From Dryas octopetala (taxonomy: Eukaryota; Streptophyta; Magnoliopsida; Rosales; Rosaceae), in the NCBI GenBank assembly GCA_963921425.1, contig OY992836.1:13719614-13783613 (forward strand): a stretch of 64,000 nucleotides of DNA, in the 5' to 3' direction. This document shows positions 48,224 through 61,449 of this stretch, one piece after another (the stretch's first letter is position 1; the number at the start of each line of letters is the position of its first letter). The translations under genes were made by a program, and so were the position numbers. The notes under the pieces were generated by a model. It was not told the DNA's origin. It saw only the letters and a program-made list of their open reading frames with translations, and ran no database searches.

Positions 48224-49696
48224 AAGTAATCTGTTGATTTTTTTATTTGTGCTCCATTTGGTCTGCCAGATGCATAACTTACACATTTTTGTTGTTGTTG
48301 AGGGAAGGCAACTCACAAGGGAGGATCAATTTGAATCGAGAAATTAAAAGAGAAGTCGGAGTACGTATAGATGAAGTATCTGAATCTGATTGATCCATGA
48401 ATTGAGAAACTGGCCTCTCTATTTCTCTTTATGGTTCTCCTGCAAAAGAAGGCTGTGGAGGCCTGCAAATTTGAAGAACTCACAAACGTCACATATATAT
48501 TGTCATCTTTTGTTGTTTATGTTTAATTAATTATCTCATTCCTCAATTTGGAAAAGTCTACTTTTGGGGTAACATTTGCTCGTCTGGGCTCATGTGGGCA
48601 ACATGCCATATTGCCATGATGGATTAACTTGATATGAAAAGATGATAATCGTCTATCTATTTGGATCCTTTGTTATCTAAGGTACTGATTCAACTATTAT
48701 AGCCTTTTCATAAAAAATAAAAGTATCTATAGAATTATTTTATGGTTAAACATAATTTTACTTGGCTTAGCATAGGAGTAAAAAGGGAAAAACAAAGATC
48801 TCAAGCGTGTCCTTTTTTTTTTATCCCTTTGTTGACATGTGATAAGTGTTGGGGTCACTTGGGGAGTATTCCTATAACTTGTATTTCAAAGATTTGACTT
48901 TTGAGGGTCGGTAGAACGATTGATCAACTCCAAGAGCCTCCCATACAGTCAAGGTCAATCGAAAAAAAATGTACATTTAATCTTAACTGTTGGTATGTGT
49001 AGGGTCTAAATTTTGTGATATATGTAGGTGCAAATTAGGCCTAGGTATTATCATTTCAATTTTATTTTTTCAGTGGGATTTCAGCCTATATATATGTGTT
49101 ATAAACTAATGAAAAAATGGTCTAACAAATTTTATTAAAGGTTAAAATATTAGGAGGAAAAATATCACTAGACCAATAGGTAGTTGGTCATTAAAGTTTT
49201 AGTTTTTATGTGTAAGTAAAATCCACATGGCAGAGGAATAATGAAAATATTTGAAAAGATGATATAGTTAGCATTTTTTTTTTTATCAAAATTTGAGATC
49301 GAGCAAATGAAAGTAAAAGATTTTTGTTTTGGATTTTTATATATTAAGGAAAAGATCGATAGCTAGTATTCCTATCATATTAAATATCGACCATTAAAAA
49401 TAATTTAATCTAATAATTTGACAGATGTATCATAATTTAATTTCTAAGCATTATTATGAGTAGCAATAACCAATATTGTGAGTAGCGATAATGACAGTTG
49501 AATTTATTGAGTTGGTTGAGTTGCATTGAATTAATTACTCTCAAATTTACGCTACTTTTTGCTCTTTCACCATCAAAATACATATATACTCGGTGCATAA
49601 ATAAAACATTCAGGAACTGCAGTTTTGTCCCATAAACTGCTGGGGCGATTAAAGCTTTCAAACTCATCCTTAAAGCTTCTAAGTACTCAACCATCG
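48224..49696. other. Intergenic region between genes G and H
   Basis: No gene supported. The first 250 bases may contain a last exon of gene G (48308-48393). The final 80 bases resemble REM leaders. Confidence 0.5.
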
Positions 49697-49807
49697 ATGA
49701 CTTCTCATCGCAGGGAACTTGAGGACCGGCCAACATTTCCTGCTACCACTCCCCATTTTGTCAAGATTATTCTTGATGACACTTCAAGAGACACCAAACT
49801 TGCAAGC

Positions 49808-49844
<37 letters not shown>

Positions 49845-50830
49845 AATATGTCTTGTGTATTTGATTGTTCTTTCTTTGTTCTATGTTTTTATCTCTATTG
49901 CATGATTTGCATCCTACTTGTGTGTAGAATTGGATTGCATTCCCAACATCATTTCTTCACAAAAGATCATAATTTTTTTTTTGGGTCCATTAGATTTAAG
50001 GGTTGGATCACTAATATTATTGGCCTAAAAGACATTCAGCCCAAAATATTGAATTGCAAGCTACCCCTGCATTTGTCTGCATATGCACCTGCGGGAGATG
50101 CATCTACGTATACCTTTGCGGGAAATGCAACTGCATGTGCGGGAGATGCATTTGTCATTTTGTCCTTTACACTAACTTAATAGATAGGGTCTTAATTTCT
50201 CATCAAATTTATTAGTGGTTTGGTACTAGTATCTAATTTACTTAATTTTTTTTTTTTTATATGATCAACTACTTGACACAATATATAACACCTATCAACT
50301 GTTGTACAGAGGATTCCGAAGAAATTTGTGAAGAAATATGGAGAAGGTCTATCAAACTCAGCATATTTGAAGCTTCCAAGTGGTCCGAAATGGAAAGTAG
50401 AATTGAAAAGATCGTGCGAGGATACGAGGATTGAAAGTTCTCGGAGTTTTGCTCTCTAGACTATAAAGACTAGCTAGTTTTTGGATATAAAGGAAATTCT
50501 AAATTTCATGTTCGTATATTTGATAAAAGTGCCACAGAGATTGATTATCCGATAACTATAGATGATGATGATGATGTTGATGATGCTGATGATCATGATC
50601 ATGATAAAGAAATCCAAGATGATGATGATGATGATTCTGTTGAAATCTTGGAGGATTTTCATGGTAAACAAACAATGCCAAACATGGAAGCAACTAATGA
50701 TTGTGAACTTTCTCCATTAGCACCGTGGCCTCGTGACAAGAAAAAGAGATCAAGCTCCAATAGTAAAGCCAGGGTCGGTACTGAGTTTTTAGGAGCCTGG
50801 CCCAAAATTTTCAAATATTAATTTGCAGTA
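49697..50830 (+). pseudogene. Gene H: truncated REM pseudogene with acidic tract
   Basis: Exon 1 (49697-49801) is intact: MTSHRRELEDRP then TTPHFVKIILDDTSRDTKL. Its donor is GC, followed by a CT microsatellite. Exon 2 starts at 50311 (RIPKKFVKKYGEGLSNS) but loses frame near 50415, where part of the GW core is deleted, and meets TAG at 50459 and further stops. The later part still reads as a linker rich in Asp from GAT repeats (50560-50640) with DSVEILEDF. It ends in the cagggtcgg insertion shared with 40931. All downstream B3 exons are absent. Confidence 0.8.
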
Positions 50831-52165
50831 CTAAGTATCACGTTCAAGTAAACATAGCAGAAAGTTATGAGTTCGCATTTTGTGGTCTAGTTGGAGGAAC
50901 TTTTGTGTGTGACCTCCTCACCTGACTGTTTTTTCTCAAGACATGTATGCGGGCTCCAGTTGTCGTTCTAGATTGGCACTCTTCCTCCTTGGTCAGTTGG
51001 TCGTGCTCAAGCTCCAAATTGCACCTTGTTCGTGATCACTAGATGGTACTAAGTTGCTTGTATGTTATTGAAAAATATTTACCTATTTCCTTATAGTGAT
51101 TTGACCTCCTGAAAAAAGAGATCGAGACAAAAGATGATTAGATGAGAGAAAAAGAAAGAAAGAAAATAAGAGAAGAGAGAGCGAGTGAGAGAGGATGAAA
51201 AAACCATATAGTATTACATGGGCCGGGATAAGTAAATTTTTTACATGTATATTTGCCCCTTTTGTTGTTTTGATCACCTTAGAAAGGCGGAGGCCTCAAT
51301 CTACTATATCTCAATTGTTATTTTCAATTCTAATCTCGACTTGAGCAATTGTATTGAAAAGGCATCAATATATGAGGAGATCTCTGTACTTTTTTGGAAC
51401 GTCAATTCTTTTAATTCAATCTCAACACCATCTATATTCTATATATAATGATGATATTCAACTGATTTGTTGGAAAAAATGGCTTTAATTAAGGGTTTTT
51501 TTTAAGTTCAAAATGAAAATGACTCTGACCGCCCAGCCGGCCCATTTGCAAAAATACAGTGACGGGCCGATCCACTATATTGAGCGGAGGCACTATCACT
51601 GAGCACTCTGTACAATCCATCGAGCGCTCAGTAAAATATTACTGTACGTTATGAAATTATAATTATTTGACAATGGTAATTACTGTTACTGTGCGACAGT
51701 AGCTATTTAAATTGTAAAAACACTCTTTAAATTGTAAAAACACTCTATAAATTGTCACTGTGTGAATGTCAATTTTCTCAATTTTTTTTTTTTAATTTCA
51801 CAAAGCACTCGGTGCCAAAAACATGAAACACAATATAATGTTGGTTTTATTTGTATAAAATAGACATATACATTATTCAAACAATTTTTTAGATGTTTTT
51901 GTTTATTAATAAGGACTCTAAAAATGTATTTTAGAGTAATTTACTTTAAACTATATATATTTTGATTAAGTGTCTTTTCAATCAGTAAAATGTGACTGAT
52001 AAGAAGCAACACAATATCCCCAGTTCCCCACTATGATACAATATCCCCACTGTGACTGTAAAGTAAAAGATCGAGGAAGAACAATCAGACCATTAAAGTA
52101 AAAGAACAGAGGAAGAAGAAAAGAAAAAAAAAAAAAAAAGTAGGAAAAGGAAACAGAAAATCGTG
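50831..52165. other. Intergenic region between H and I
   Basis: No gene supported. 51250-51470 matches the REM 3' flank seen at 38880-39130. 51130-51200 is purine-rich. 51640-51800 holds repeated aattgtaaaaacactct units. From about 52000 the leader of gene I begins. Confidence 0.5.
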
Positions 52166-54382
52166 ATGGCAAGAAGATCAATGGCAGTAAGAAAAAATCC
52201 CTCCTTTTTCAAGGTTCTTGTGGGTAACTTCTCTAGCCAGTTGGTAAGTCCTCCTTCGATTCTATTCTATATTTCTATGTACTCTATTGGATATAGTTCA
52301 CATGAAAAAAGAAAAAAGAAAACAAAAAAACCCTTTTACTGGAAAGAAAACAGGGGAAAGGAAAAAACAAAAGAAAAGTACTTTCTTATGCCATAGTGGG
52401 TTTTGTAGTTTCCTTGATTCAAACTTGGATCATTGAATCAACAGTTTAGAATACAAAGTTTCATGCTTTACTGGGTGTGTTGTACTTTGCAATATGTGAT
52501 CTTATTTTCTGCGCTGATATATGTAGTTTAGAATACTGACCTTGATCATATTTTCCCTGATTCAAAACTGATCTTTGAACTTTGAAGCATCAGTTTAGAA
52601 TACTAAACTTTCATGCTTTACTATGTGTGTTGTACTTTCCTATATGAGATTTTCTGCACTGATATAGAGTTTTGGCCGATATATGGACCACCTAAATCTT
52701 GCTGTATTCATGTGACTGTTGCTTTTACTTAACCATTAACTCCTATTTTGACTTGTGCAAGGAGACAAATTGAGTTCACGTTTTGTGTTTTGGAGTCTAA
52801 TTGGATTATGCAGTGAGTCTTAGTTAGTCCTGGATTATGCAGTGAGTCTTAGTTAGTCCTCCTTAGTCCATTAAACCCCACCTCCTCAATGAAGGCAGCA
52901 TTAACTCCCAAGAATCTGTAAACTGGTTAAGGTAAATTCCAGGGATCTATAAATTGGTTCAGGTATTATGTCAGGTATTCCCTTTTCTTAATATGAAATT
53001 CATTCACTATTTGGGTATAAGTTTATGCCTCTTTGCGGTAAATATGTACCCGAAACCACATATTTACCGTCCCACTGTGTAGATTTTTGCCTTTTGCTTT
53101 TTCATGTGAGTACAAAATTATAACTAGAAGTTGTTTGCTACATATTCTGGTCTTAATATAATTTATATGTTGTGGATTGATTCACAATATTCATTTTTCC
53201 TCTACATCCTAAACTCCCTAATTGCATTTGTTACAGAGAATCCCGCCATCTTTTTTGGTGCAAATTCATGATAAGTTACCTCAGCAGCCCTATCTTCGGA
53301 GCCCAGCTGGAGCTAGGCGTGTTAATGTGGAAAAGGTTAATGACAAGTTCTTTTTCCGAAACGGTTGGGAGGAATTTGTCAATGACAATGGGTTAAAGGT
53401 TAAACAATTCCTAGTTTTTCAGTATGCTGGAAATTTGGGATTCTATGTTGACATATATGAAAAAAATGGCTGCCGAAAAGAGTTTGTAATGGCTGATGCG
53501 AAGCATGACAGACCTCTTGAAGAAGAGGAACATGGCAATGTGATTCACAGAAAGAGACCAAAATCGAAGCATGTTGGCAGCTTCACCAGACATGGAAAGC
53601 AGAATGTAGATAACCAGGGCTTAAAAGGCTCAGCTGATGGTATTAGGACTATTCAAGCCACTAGTCCCATAAAAATTGAAGTAACTGATACTGAACCTGA
53701 AACACCGATGCATCCATCGCCTACAAGTACTGGGGAAGGTACTGCTCTTCAGAGAGCTAATGCTTTTGAAAAGCCTTTTATCAAGATTACTATGTATCGC
53801 TCGTATGTCACCCGATGTTATATGGTAAGCTTTCTTTAGACTCCTCTGCTGGGCCATTCTGCTAACTTCTATTTGTACTTGTATGTGTGAAAATAATTAA
53901 GATACTTTTGAAGAGCAAATTGAATCACAGATATTCTCTCCCAAACTTGTATTAATGCCTTTCATGTTTTCATGTTTCTGTCCGGTCTTTGTCAAGCAAG
54001 TTTGTCAACAAATATCTTATCAAGAAGAATAAAGGTGCTACCCTTCGGGTTTCGGGTGGGAGAACTTGGCCAGTCAAATTCCAATATCAAAATGCAAGTG
54101 GCAGATTCACAAGTGGTTGGAGAGATTTTGTGAGAGGCAATAGTTTAGAAGTTGGTGATGAGTGTGTCTTTACCTTGATTGACAGGACTAAGTTTTTACT
54201 TGAAGTTGTCATTTTCCGCAAGAGAGAAGCTGCAAATTTGCACCTTGTCACAAGGTAAGTGATGTGTTAACTTGTGAATTTGTGCTCCATTTCGTCTGCC
54301 GTCTACTTAACTAACACATGCTTTGTTCTTTTGGGGAAGGCAATCCAAGGCAGAGGGTCAACTCAAGTCGAAATATAAATGA
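52166..54382 (+). CDS. Gene I: two-B3 REM protein of a second subfamily
   Basis: Exons: 52166-52243 (MARRSMAVRKNPSFFKVLV), 53237-53824, 54001-54254 and a short end exon 54340-54382. Without the last splice it stops at 54258 (307 residues). B3-1 (about 10-105) has RIPPSFLVQIHDKLP and GWEEFVNDNGLKVKQFLVF. The linker is polar, with RKRPKSKH as a possible nuclear signal. B3-2 (about 203-300) has ALQRANAFEKPFIKI and GWRDFVRGNSLEVGDECVF. The acceptor used by the paralogue J (ctgttcag) is ctgtccgg here, so the third exon probably starts at the next in-frame AG (54000), losing about four residues. One extra T near 54240 alters the C-terminus. Intron 1 carries a 31-base direct repeat at 52801-52860. 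Probably functional, but the acceptor change leaves doubt. Confidence 0.65.
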
Positions 54383-55436
54383 GAAGCCGATTAATGAAGT
54401 TCTTGAATCTAATTGCCCCATGAATTGGGAACTGGAGGCCTGCAAATTTAAAGAAGTCCAAGATGCCTGCATGTTTTTGTGCCCTGTTGTTGTTTTGATC
54501 ACTATAATTGCTTCTTTTCGAAAAACATTATGTTCTAGAAACAAACTACATCCAACTCTAACAGTGAGAAAGTATTCCATTAATTTTGATATCTTGAGGT
54601 TTCGTGGCATAGTATTCCTTTAATTTTGCATTAGAATGTCATCTTGAACAATTCATTTGAATATAGGCATCAATCTGCCTGTGAAGTTGTTTGCCAGTTA
54701 TCAACTATTAAGGTCGCTGGGTTGCAGTTGCAAAGGCAAATACTTTCCTTTTTGGTTAATAATATAGCATCACATGAAAATGTGCTCTTACCAAACACTT
54801 TAGGTTAACTCGTAATAAATGTTAATAATATAACATCACATGAAAATGTTCTCTTATCAAACACTTTAGGTTAACTAATAACAAATGTGTGGGTTAAATT
54901 CAAAATTTGGCAAGAGAATATTACTCTAACATCACATGTACATAATTTTTATGCCACTGTATATCACTACTTGACCAGACCCCAAAGTCATAATTCAACC
55001 ATTAGCTCTTTATCCAAGGATCTGTCCAAGTTTGGGATTTTAGATGAATAGTAATTATCACTGTTTAGAATGGTTAATGACAGCGACGACTATCAACTTT
55101 GTTGCCTTCACATGCACTCGATCTGAAACACTGTGGAATTAATGGTCATTCCTACATAATTTCTAAAGAAGTAAACTGCTACTGCAGGACCATATCTATA
55201 TATAGTATGTCCCTAGTACTACTGCTACTAAAGAAGTTAACCATACATGCAGAGCCTGCAGAGAGATAATAATTCACACCTAATCCCACCACTAGCTACA
55301 CAATGTCTCCATCCATCATAATACGTTCCCTGGCTCTGTATATTTAGGGTAAGACATATTCCTCCTTTTTTACAAGACTGAAGGGGAAGAAGAACAGAAA
55401 AGAAAGTACAAGGAAGAAGAAAGTCATCAAATCTTG
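54383..55436. other. Intergenic region and upstream segment shared by J, K and L
   Basis: 54770-55060 matches 58905-59150 and 62035-62170 (ccagaccccaaagtcataat; gtctgtccaagtttgggatt), marking a duplicated upstream region. Inside it a 65-base direct repeat (ttaataatat..aaacactttaggttaact) lies at 54758-54890. No gene supported. Confidence 0.6.
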
Positions 55437-57535
55437 ATGCCAAGAAGACCCAGAGCACCAAGAAGAAGACGACCATCATTTTTCACAGTTCTTGTAGAAG
55501 ATGACTTCTCTGACCAGTTGGTAAATGGCCCTCTCTCCTATATACATATGCGCTCTGATCTCTGCTTCACATAAAAATGAAAAATCCTTGTTAATTATGG
55601 AAAGGAAACAAAGAGAAATGAAGAAAAAAAGTTTATCCCTTTGTTTTATCCCCGCTCGGTTTCATGCTTTACTGATCTGTGTGTCGTACTCATGCTTCTA
55701 ATACTTGATATTATTTTGAGTTTCTGCAATGAAATATGGGGTTTGGCTCATCTATGAGTATGAGTATGGACGGACCACCTAAATATTTATGTGACTCTTT
55801 CTGTATTTTCTTTTGCTTATCCCATTTGGTGATCTCTGAGTTCATGCTATGTATTTTGGAGTCTATATGGACAACCTGTATTTTTTTATTTTTTCATAAT
55901 TTGGAGTCTTATTGGGTTATGCAATGAACCTTAAGCTAGCTCTTTGGTCCCAAATAAAGATCTATAAACTGGTTAAGTCTTGAATTATTTATGCTATAAG
56001 TTCCCCTGCACTGATATGAATTCATTGTCAGTTTTCACTGATGGTTAAGGTCTTGATTTGTTTGTGAAGATTTTTTCTTTTTTCATAGTGCTTATAAATA
56101 AAGTTATAACGTGAAAAAGGTTAATGACAGGTTCTTTTTCCGAAAGGGTTGGAAGAAATTTGTGCATGACAATGGATTAAAGATTGGTAAATTTCTAGTT
56201 TTCCATTATGCTGGAAATTCAAAGTTCGATGTTCAGATATATGCAACAAATTTGTGCGAAAGGGGGTCTGTAATGGGCGTTGGGCCAAGTGACAGACCTT
56301 TTGATGAAGAGGGACATGGCAATGGAATTCATAGAAAGTGCCCAAGATCGAAGCATGTTGGCAGCTCCACCAGACATGCAAAGCACAATGTAGATGACCA
56401 GGGAGGCTCATCAGCTGCTGGAAGTAGGACTAGGCAAGCCACTAATCCCATCAAAAAAGTAGTTGCTACTGATTCTGAAGCTTCTGAATCTGACACATCT
56501 ATGCATATTGATGAGCCTAAAATTGATCAACTTAGTGAGGATTCCAAAATTGGGTTGCCTAGTACTGACAGACCTCTTGATGAAGAGGGATATGGCAATG
56601 AAATTAACAGAAAGTCCCCAAGATCAAAGCATTTTGGCAGCTCCACCAGACATGGAAGGAAGAATGTAGATAATCAGGGTTTGAAAGGCTCATCAGCTGA
56701 TGGAACGAGGACTGGTCAAGCCACTAGTCCCATAAACAATGAAGTAGTTGTTATTGATAATTCTGAAACATCTGAATCTGAAGCATTTGAATCTGAAACA
56801 TCTGAATATGAAGCATCAATGCATCCATTGACTGCAAGTACTGGGGAAGTTAATGCTCTTGAGAGAGCTAATGCTTCCAATTCTCAGAACCCTTGTCTCA
56901 GGGTTCCTATGCAGCCCTCTTACATCCATGGATTTTATGTGGTAACCTTTCTATAGACAACCCCACTGGGCCATCACAACTTCTGCTATAACTTTATTCT
57001 ATTTGTGCATGTATATATGTGTGAAAATAATTAAGCAAAGATACTTTTAGAGATGAAATTAAATCATCTCCAAAAAATTTATTAATGTCTTTTATGTTTT
57101 CCTTTTCTGTTCAGTCTTTGTCATCCAAATTCATCAAGAAATATCTGATCAAGCAGAATAGTGAAAGCTACCCTTCGGGTTTCGAATGGGAGAACTTGGC
57201 CTGTCAAATTCCAGTACCAAAATGCAAATCAAAGGACAACAGGCAGATTCGTGAGTGGTTGGAGGGCATTTGTGAAAGGTAATAATTTAGAAGTTGGTGA
57301 TGTCTGTGTCTTTAACTTGATTAACAAGACTAAATTGTTGCCTGACATTGTCATTTTCCGCAAGAGAGAAGCTGCAAATTGCACCTTGTCACAAGGTAAG
57401 TGATGTGTAAACTTGTGAATTTGTGCTCCATTTTGTCTGCCGTCTGCTTAACTCACACATGCTTTGTTCTTTTTGTTTTTGTTTTGGGGAAGACAATCCA
57501 CGGCAGAGGATCAACTCAAGTCAAAAAAATAAATG
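55437..57535 (+). pseudogene. Gene J: REM pseudogene of the second subfamily, with duplicated linker
   Basis: Exon 1 55437-55520 (MPRRPRAPRRRRPSFFTVLV) is sound. A deletion joins intron sequence (near 56105) directly to the middle of exon 2, so its acceptor and the RIPPSFL part are gone. The remaining exon 2 (to 56941) is open for about 280 codons: GWKKFVHDNGLKIGKFLVF, then a linker present twice (DRPFDEEGHGNGIHRK and DRPLDEEGYGNEINRK, each followed by RSKH and STRH), then VVVIDNSETSESE and ALERANASNSQNP. In exon 3 (57115-57395) one extra base near 57166 breaks the second B3, whose remainder is well preserved (GWRAFVKGNNLEVGDVCVF). The link exon starts near 57494. No full protein is possible. 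Confidence 0.75.
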
Positions 57536-59220
57536 AGAAGCTGATTGATGAAGTTCTTGAATCTACTTGCACCATGAATTGGAAATTGGAGGCCTGCAAA
57601 TTTAAAGAAGTCCAAACACAAATACTACAAGCTCTGGAAATTGGGCATGAATTGTTTTTATTCTCTGTTGTTGTTTTGATCATGTTACAATTGGTTCTTT
57701 TGGAAGCACATTTTGTTCTAGAAACAACATTTTGTTCTAGAAACAAAATTACGACATCCACGTCTAGTATTCCTTATAATTTTGATATCCTGAGGTTCAG
57801 TGACACGGTATTTCTTTAATTTTGCATTTCAAGGTTATCTTGAACAATTCATTTGAATGTAGGCATCAATCTGCCTGTGAAACTGTTTGCTTGCCAATCA
57901 TCAACTATTAAATTATCTGGTAGTTGGGTTGCAGTTGCAAGGGCAAATCCTTTGTTTTGTTTATAAGAGGGTAAGGCTAATGCATGTTAAGTCACTTTTT
58001 TTCCATTGTTCTGTCTAAAAAGATGATTTATAGAAATTCTTCGTTTCAATTTTAACTTTTTTTACCTGAAGTGGGTGAGGGCTATAAATAATTATCATCT
58101 ATAGAATCCGACCACCAAAAATCTTCAATAAAAGGTTTTTTTATTTTACATTTTTTATGTGATCTATAGAAGGTTTTTATGTTTAATCCATTGGAAGTTT
58201 TACTTATTGTCACTTGCAATTGGTGCGTCCTAGAATTTATGTCGGTACTTGGACCTCTCTTTTAACTTATCTAAATTTGTAATAATGATGAAAAACACTT
58301 TCTTGGTTGTACTCTATTTTTTTCCTTGCAGAAATTTATAGTAGTAAAAACAAGGCCTATTTTATGCCGATGCTTCCTGAGAATAACTTCAATTTTCAAT
58401 TTGCTCCTTAATACTTCATTCCTCCTACTTTACCTTCCGAACTTTACAAAATATCATATTCCGTCAAATATGTTACAAGCTCCGTCAAATAAGCTGATGT
58501 GACATTTTATTGCCTCTTCCACATAAGCGTCACGTAGGCTTTTTTGATGAAGTCATAAACAAACTTAACGAAATATGGTATTTTGTAAAGTTTGAGGAGC
58601 AAAGTGGGAGGAATGAAGTTCCAGGGGACAAATTGAAAATCTAAGTTACTTTTAAGGGACATTGACGCGAATAAGCCTAAAAACAAAACTATAATTAGAA
58701 AAGGACAATACTGCATCATTCGGTTTGGTGGACATAACATTTTCCATTAGGAAAGGAAATAGGTATAACTGCATAATTTATGCCTCATTACGTAATCAAC
58801 TCCTATTTACATAATTCAAGGCTAATTAATTAAAAATTTAATAATCAACTGATAATCCCATAATCAAAGATCAATTCTGGGTTTATAATTGGTTAATTTT
58901 TCAACAAATAATATAACTTCACATGAATGTTCTCTTATGTATTAAACACTTGAGATTAACTTGTAACAAATGTGTGGATTAAATTCACAGTTTGACAAGA
59001 GAATATTACTCTAACATCACTTGTCCAAAATTTATATGCCCGTATATATATCACTGCTAGACCAGACTCCACGTCGTAATTCAACGAAGAAGGCTATTTA
59101 TCCAAGGGTCTGTCCAAGTTTGGGATTTAGGTGAATAGTAATTTATCATCGTTCAACACTGTCATTTTTTTACTGTAATTTATCATCATTTTTTTACCGT
59201 GATAGCCATAATTTATCAAG
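57536..59220. other. Intergenic region between J and K
   Basis: 57585-57900 is the common REM 3' flank (ggcctgcaaatttaaagaag; gaggttc; gaaactgtttgcttgcca). 58905-59150 is the upstream segment shared with J and L. No other gene seen. Confidence 0.55.
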
Positions 59221-59945
59221 TTGGGGAAGCTACTGCTCTTGAGAGAGCTAATGCTTTCAAATCTAAAAACCCTTTTATCACGGCTCCTATGCATTACTCT
59301 TATATCCATCGATGTTATGTGGTAAGCATTCTATAGACAACCCTGCTGGGCCATCACAACTTACTGCTATAACTTAATTCTATTTGGACGTGGTATGTAC
59401 ATGTGTGAAAAGAATTAGGCAAAGATACTTTTACAGAGCAAATTAAAATCATAGATATTCTCTCCAAAAATTTTAATAATGCCTTTCATGTTGTCTCTTT
59501 TTCTGTTCAGCAATTTTCATCCGAGTTTGTCAGGAAATATCTTATATATCAAGCAGAGTACTGATGCTACCCTTCGGTTTTTTAGAAAAATTATTATATG
59601 TGACCGTAACACCACATAGCATAATAACTTGACCTGTCAAATTCTCAAGTGGTAGATTCGTACGCGGTTGGAGGGCATTTGTAAAAGGCAATAATTTAGA
59701 AGTTGGTGATGTGTGTGTCTTTGAAATTATTAGCTACCAAGACTAAATTTTTACTTGAAGACTTGAAGTACGTTGTCATTTTCTGCAAGAGAGAAGCTGC
59801 AAATTGCACCTTGTCAAAAGGTAAGTGATCTGTTAACTTGGAAGACAACCAAGTCTCAAGTCCAAAAATTTAAAGAGAAGCCGATTGATGAAGTAATCAA
59901 TCTGATTGCACCATGAATTGGAAACTGGAGGCCTGTAAATCTAAA
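59221..59945 (+). pseudogene. Gene K: REM fragment, only the second B3 and tail
   Basis: 59221-59321 codes ALERANAFKSKNPFITAPM up to a normal donor, and 59512-59820 holds the rest of a B3 (QFSSEFVRKYL, GWRAFVKGNNLEVGDVCVF). The core is broken by an insertion of about 50 bases near 59580-59635 and by shifts at 59555 and 59730. The link segment with gccgattgatgaagt follows. There is no first B3: the upstream duplicated segment joins directly to the linker. Confidence 0.75.
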
Positions 59946-60445
59946 CAAGTCTAAACAAAACTACTACAAGTTGTCTATATGTTTTTGTGTTGTATTGTTG
60001 TTTTGGTCATGTTACAACTGGTCATATTAGAACATAAATCTTATTTAATTTTGAGACCTATATATATGCTTTTTCTAAGTGTTACATTAAACGGAAGGGA
60101 ATGAATTGGGACTCCAACTTCACAGGTCGGGTAAGATTGTGGCTTGTGAAGTTGTTTGCTTACCAATCATCAACTAGTGAATTATTTGGTGGATGATCTG
60201 CATTTGCAAGGCAATTTTCTCTTTCTTTCTTTTTTTCATCTGACTTTTTGTTTTAATTAAGAGGTCTGACATCTAATCCTATGCCAATTCTCACTTTTTA
60301 TTTCCCTTTTTCGATTCTGAAAGGAAGGCCAAAGACCAGATGAGGGTGAGAGTCAAAGTCCAAATTAACTCTTTCTATAAGTGTGGGGTGGATGCTTCAC
60401 CACTGAAACTACCTTTTCTGTCATTTTTCTTTTGTTCATTGTTTT
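59946..60445. other. Intergenic region after K
   Basis: The first 250 bases are a decayed copy of the REM 3' flank (acaactggtcatattagaac; gaagttgtttgcttacca). Nothing else is seen. Confidence 0.45.
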
Positions 60446-61449
60446 GGTTAAGGAAAATTCTAAACATATCCAAAAAATTTTTTTATTTTACCCAACTTCT
60501 CAATTTACCCAATTATTACTTTTTTGGAATTAATATTTTCTCATTTTACCCAACCCAAATTACTATCATATCCTTATTAATACTACTCAACCCACTCTTT
60601 TATATTTTATTTCCTTACCCAACTTATTCACATACCTAACCTATCTAGCCAACACATTCCCACCGACCATCCAAGCTTCACCCATCGCTCCCGCCGCCCT
60701 CGCAAGACGACCCACCTTCACCGTTGCGCCAGTAGATCTCACCTGCAACATCCCACCCGAAACAGCCCACCATCTTTCTCCATAAACACACAAAAATTAA
60801 TTTTTGTCCTCATGAATGAATTTGGGTTCACGCTTGATTCGATGGACCAGGACCGAATATTTGTATTATGTTCGGCAAGTGCCTGCCGAACATTTGCATT
60901 ATATTCAACAGATGCCCACCGAATAATGATAGGTGCCCATCAAATGAGGGTTGTGTGATAATTTTAAACATTTATGCACTATTCGGTGGGCACTTGCCGA
61001 ACATCCTATCATTATTCGGTGTGCACCTGCTGAATTTAATGTAAATATTCGACCCAGATTCACCGAATGAAGCGTGAACCCAAATTCATTCATGGCGTTC
61101 ATGGTGTTCAGAACATGAAAAAATTTGCACACAACCCTCATTTGAAGGCTCCCAAACAACGATTGGACTCTTCATTCGTCAAAACAACCTTGATTGAATG
61201 ATATGGGAACACAAATTAGTTTAGGGTTTGTATTTTAGTTATGAGAGTAAGGTTTAAAGTAAGTTTCGGAGGAAGGGAGGTTGATGATTGAGATGTTGGG
61301 TATGGAGAGAAAATTGAGGTTTTTTGTTTAAATATCATTTGTCCTTAATAGTCATTTTATAGTGGGACAAAATAGTCCATTCATGTGTAAAATATATGTT
61401 GGGTTAAAAAAGAAAATAATTGGGTATGGCTAGAATTTGCCTTTGGTTA
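60446..61449. mobile_element. Foldback element resembling family Y, with TTCGG/CCGAA hairpin modules
   Basis: Imperfect inverted ends: ttggttaaggaaaattctaa at the left, and the complement of ctagaatttgcctttggtt at the right. Subterminal TACCCAA on the left and TTGGGTA on the right oppose each other. The centre (60865-61075) holds ttcggcaagtgcctgccgaa and ttcggtgggcacttgccgaa modules in inverted arrangement. No coding capacity is trusted. Confidence 0.55.

Noticed and set aside
60340-60639. 99-codon plus-strand frame
   Set aside because: Crosses the left border of the foldback element and is driven by low-complexity TTT/ACCC sequence.
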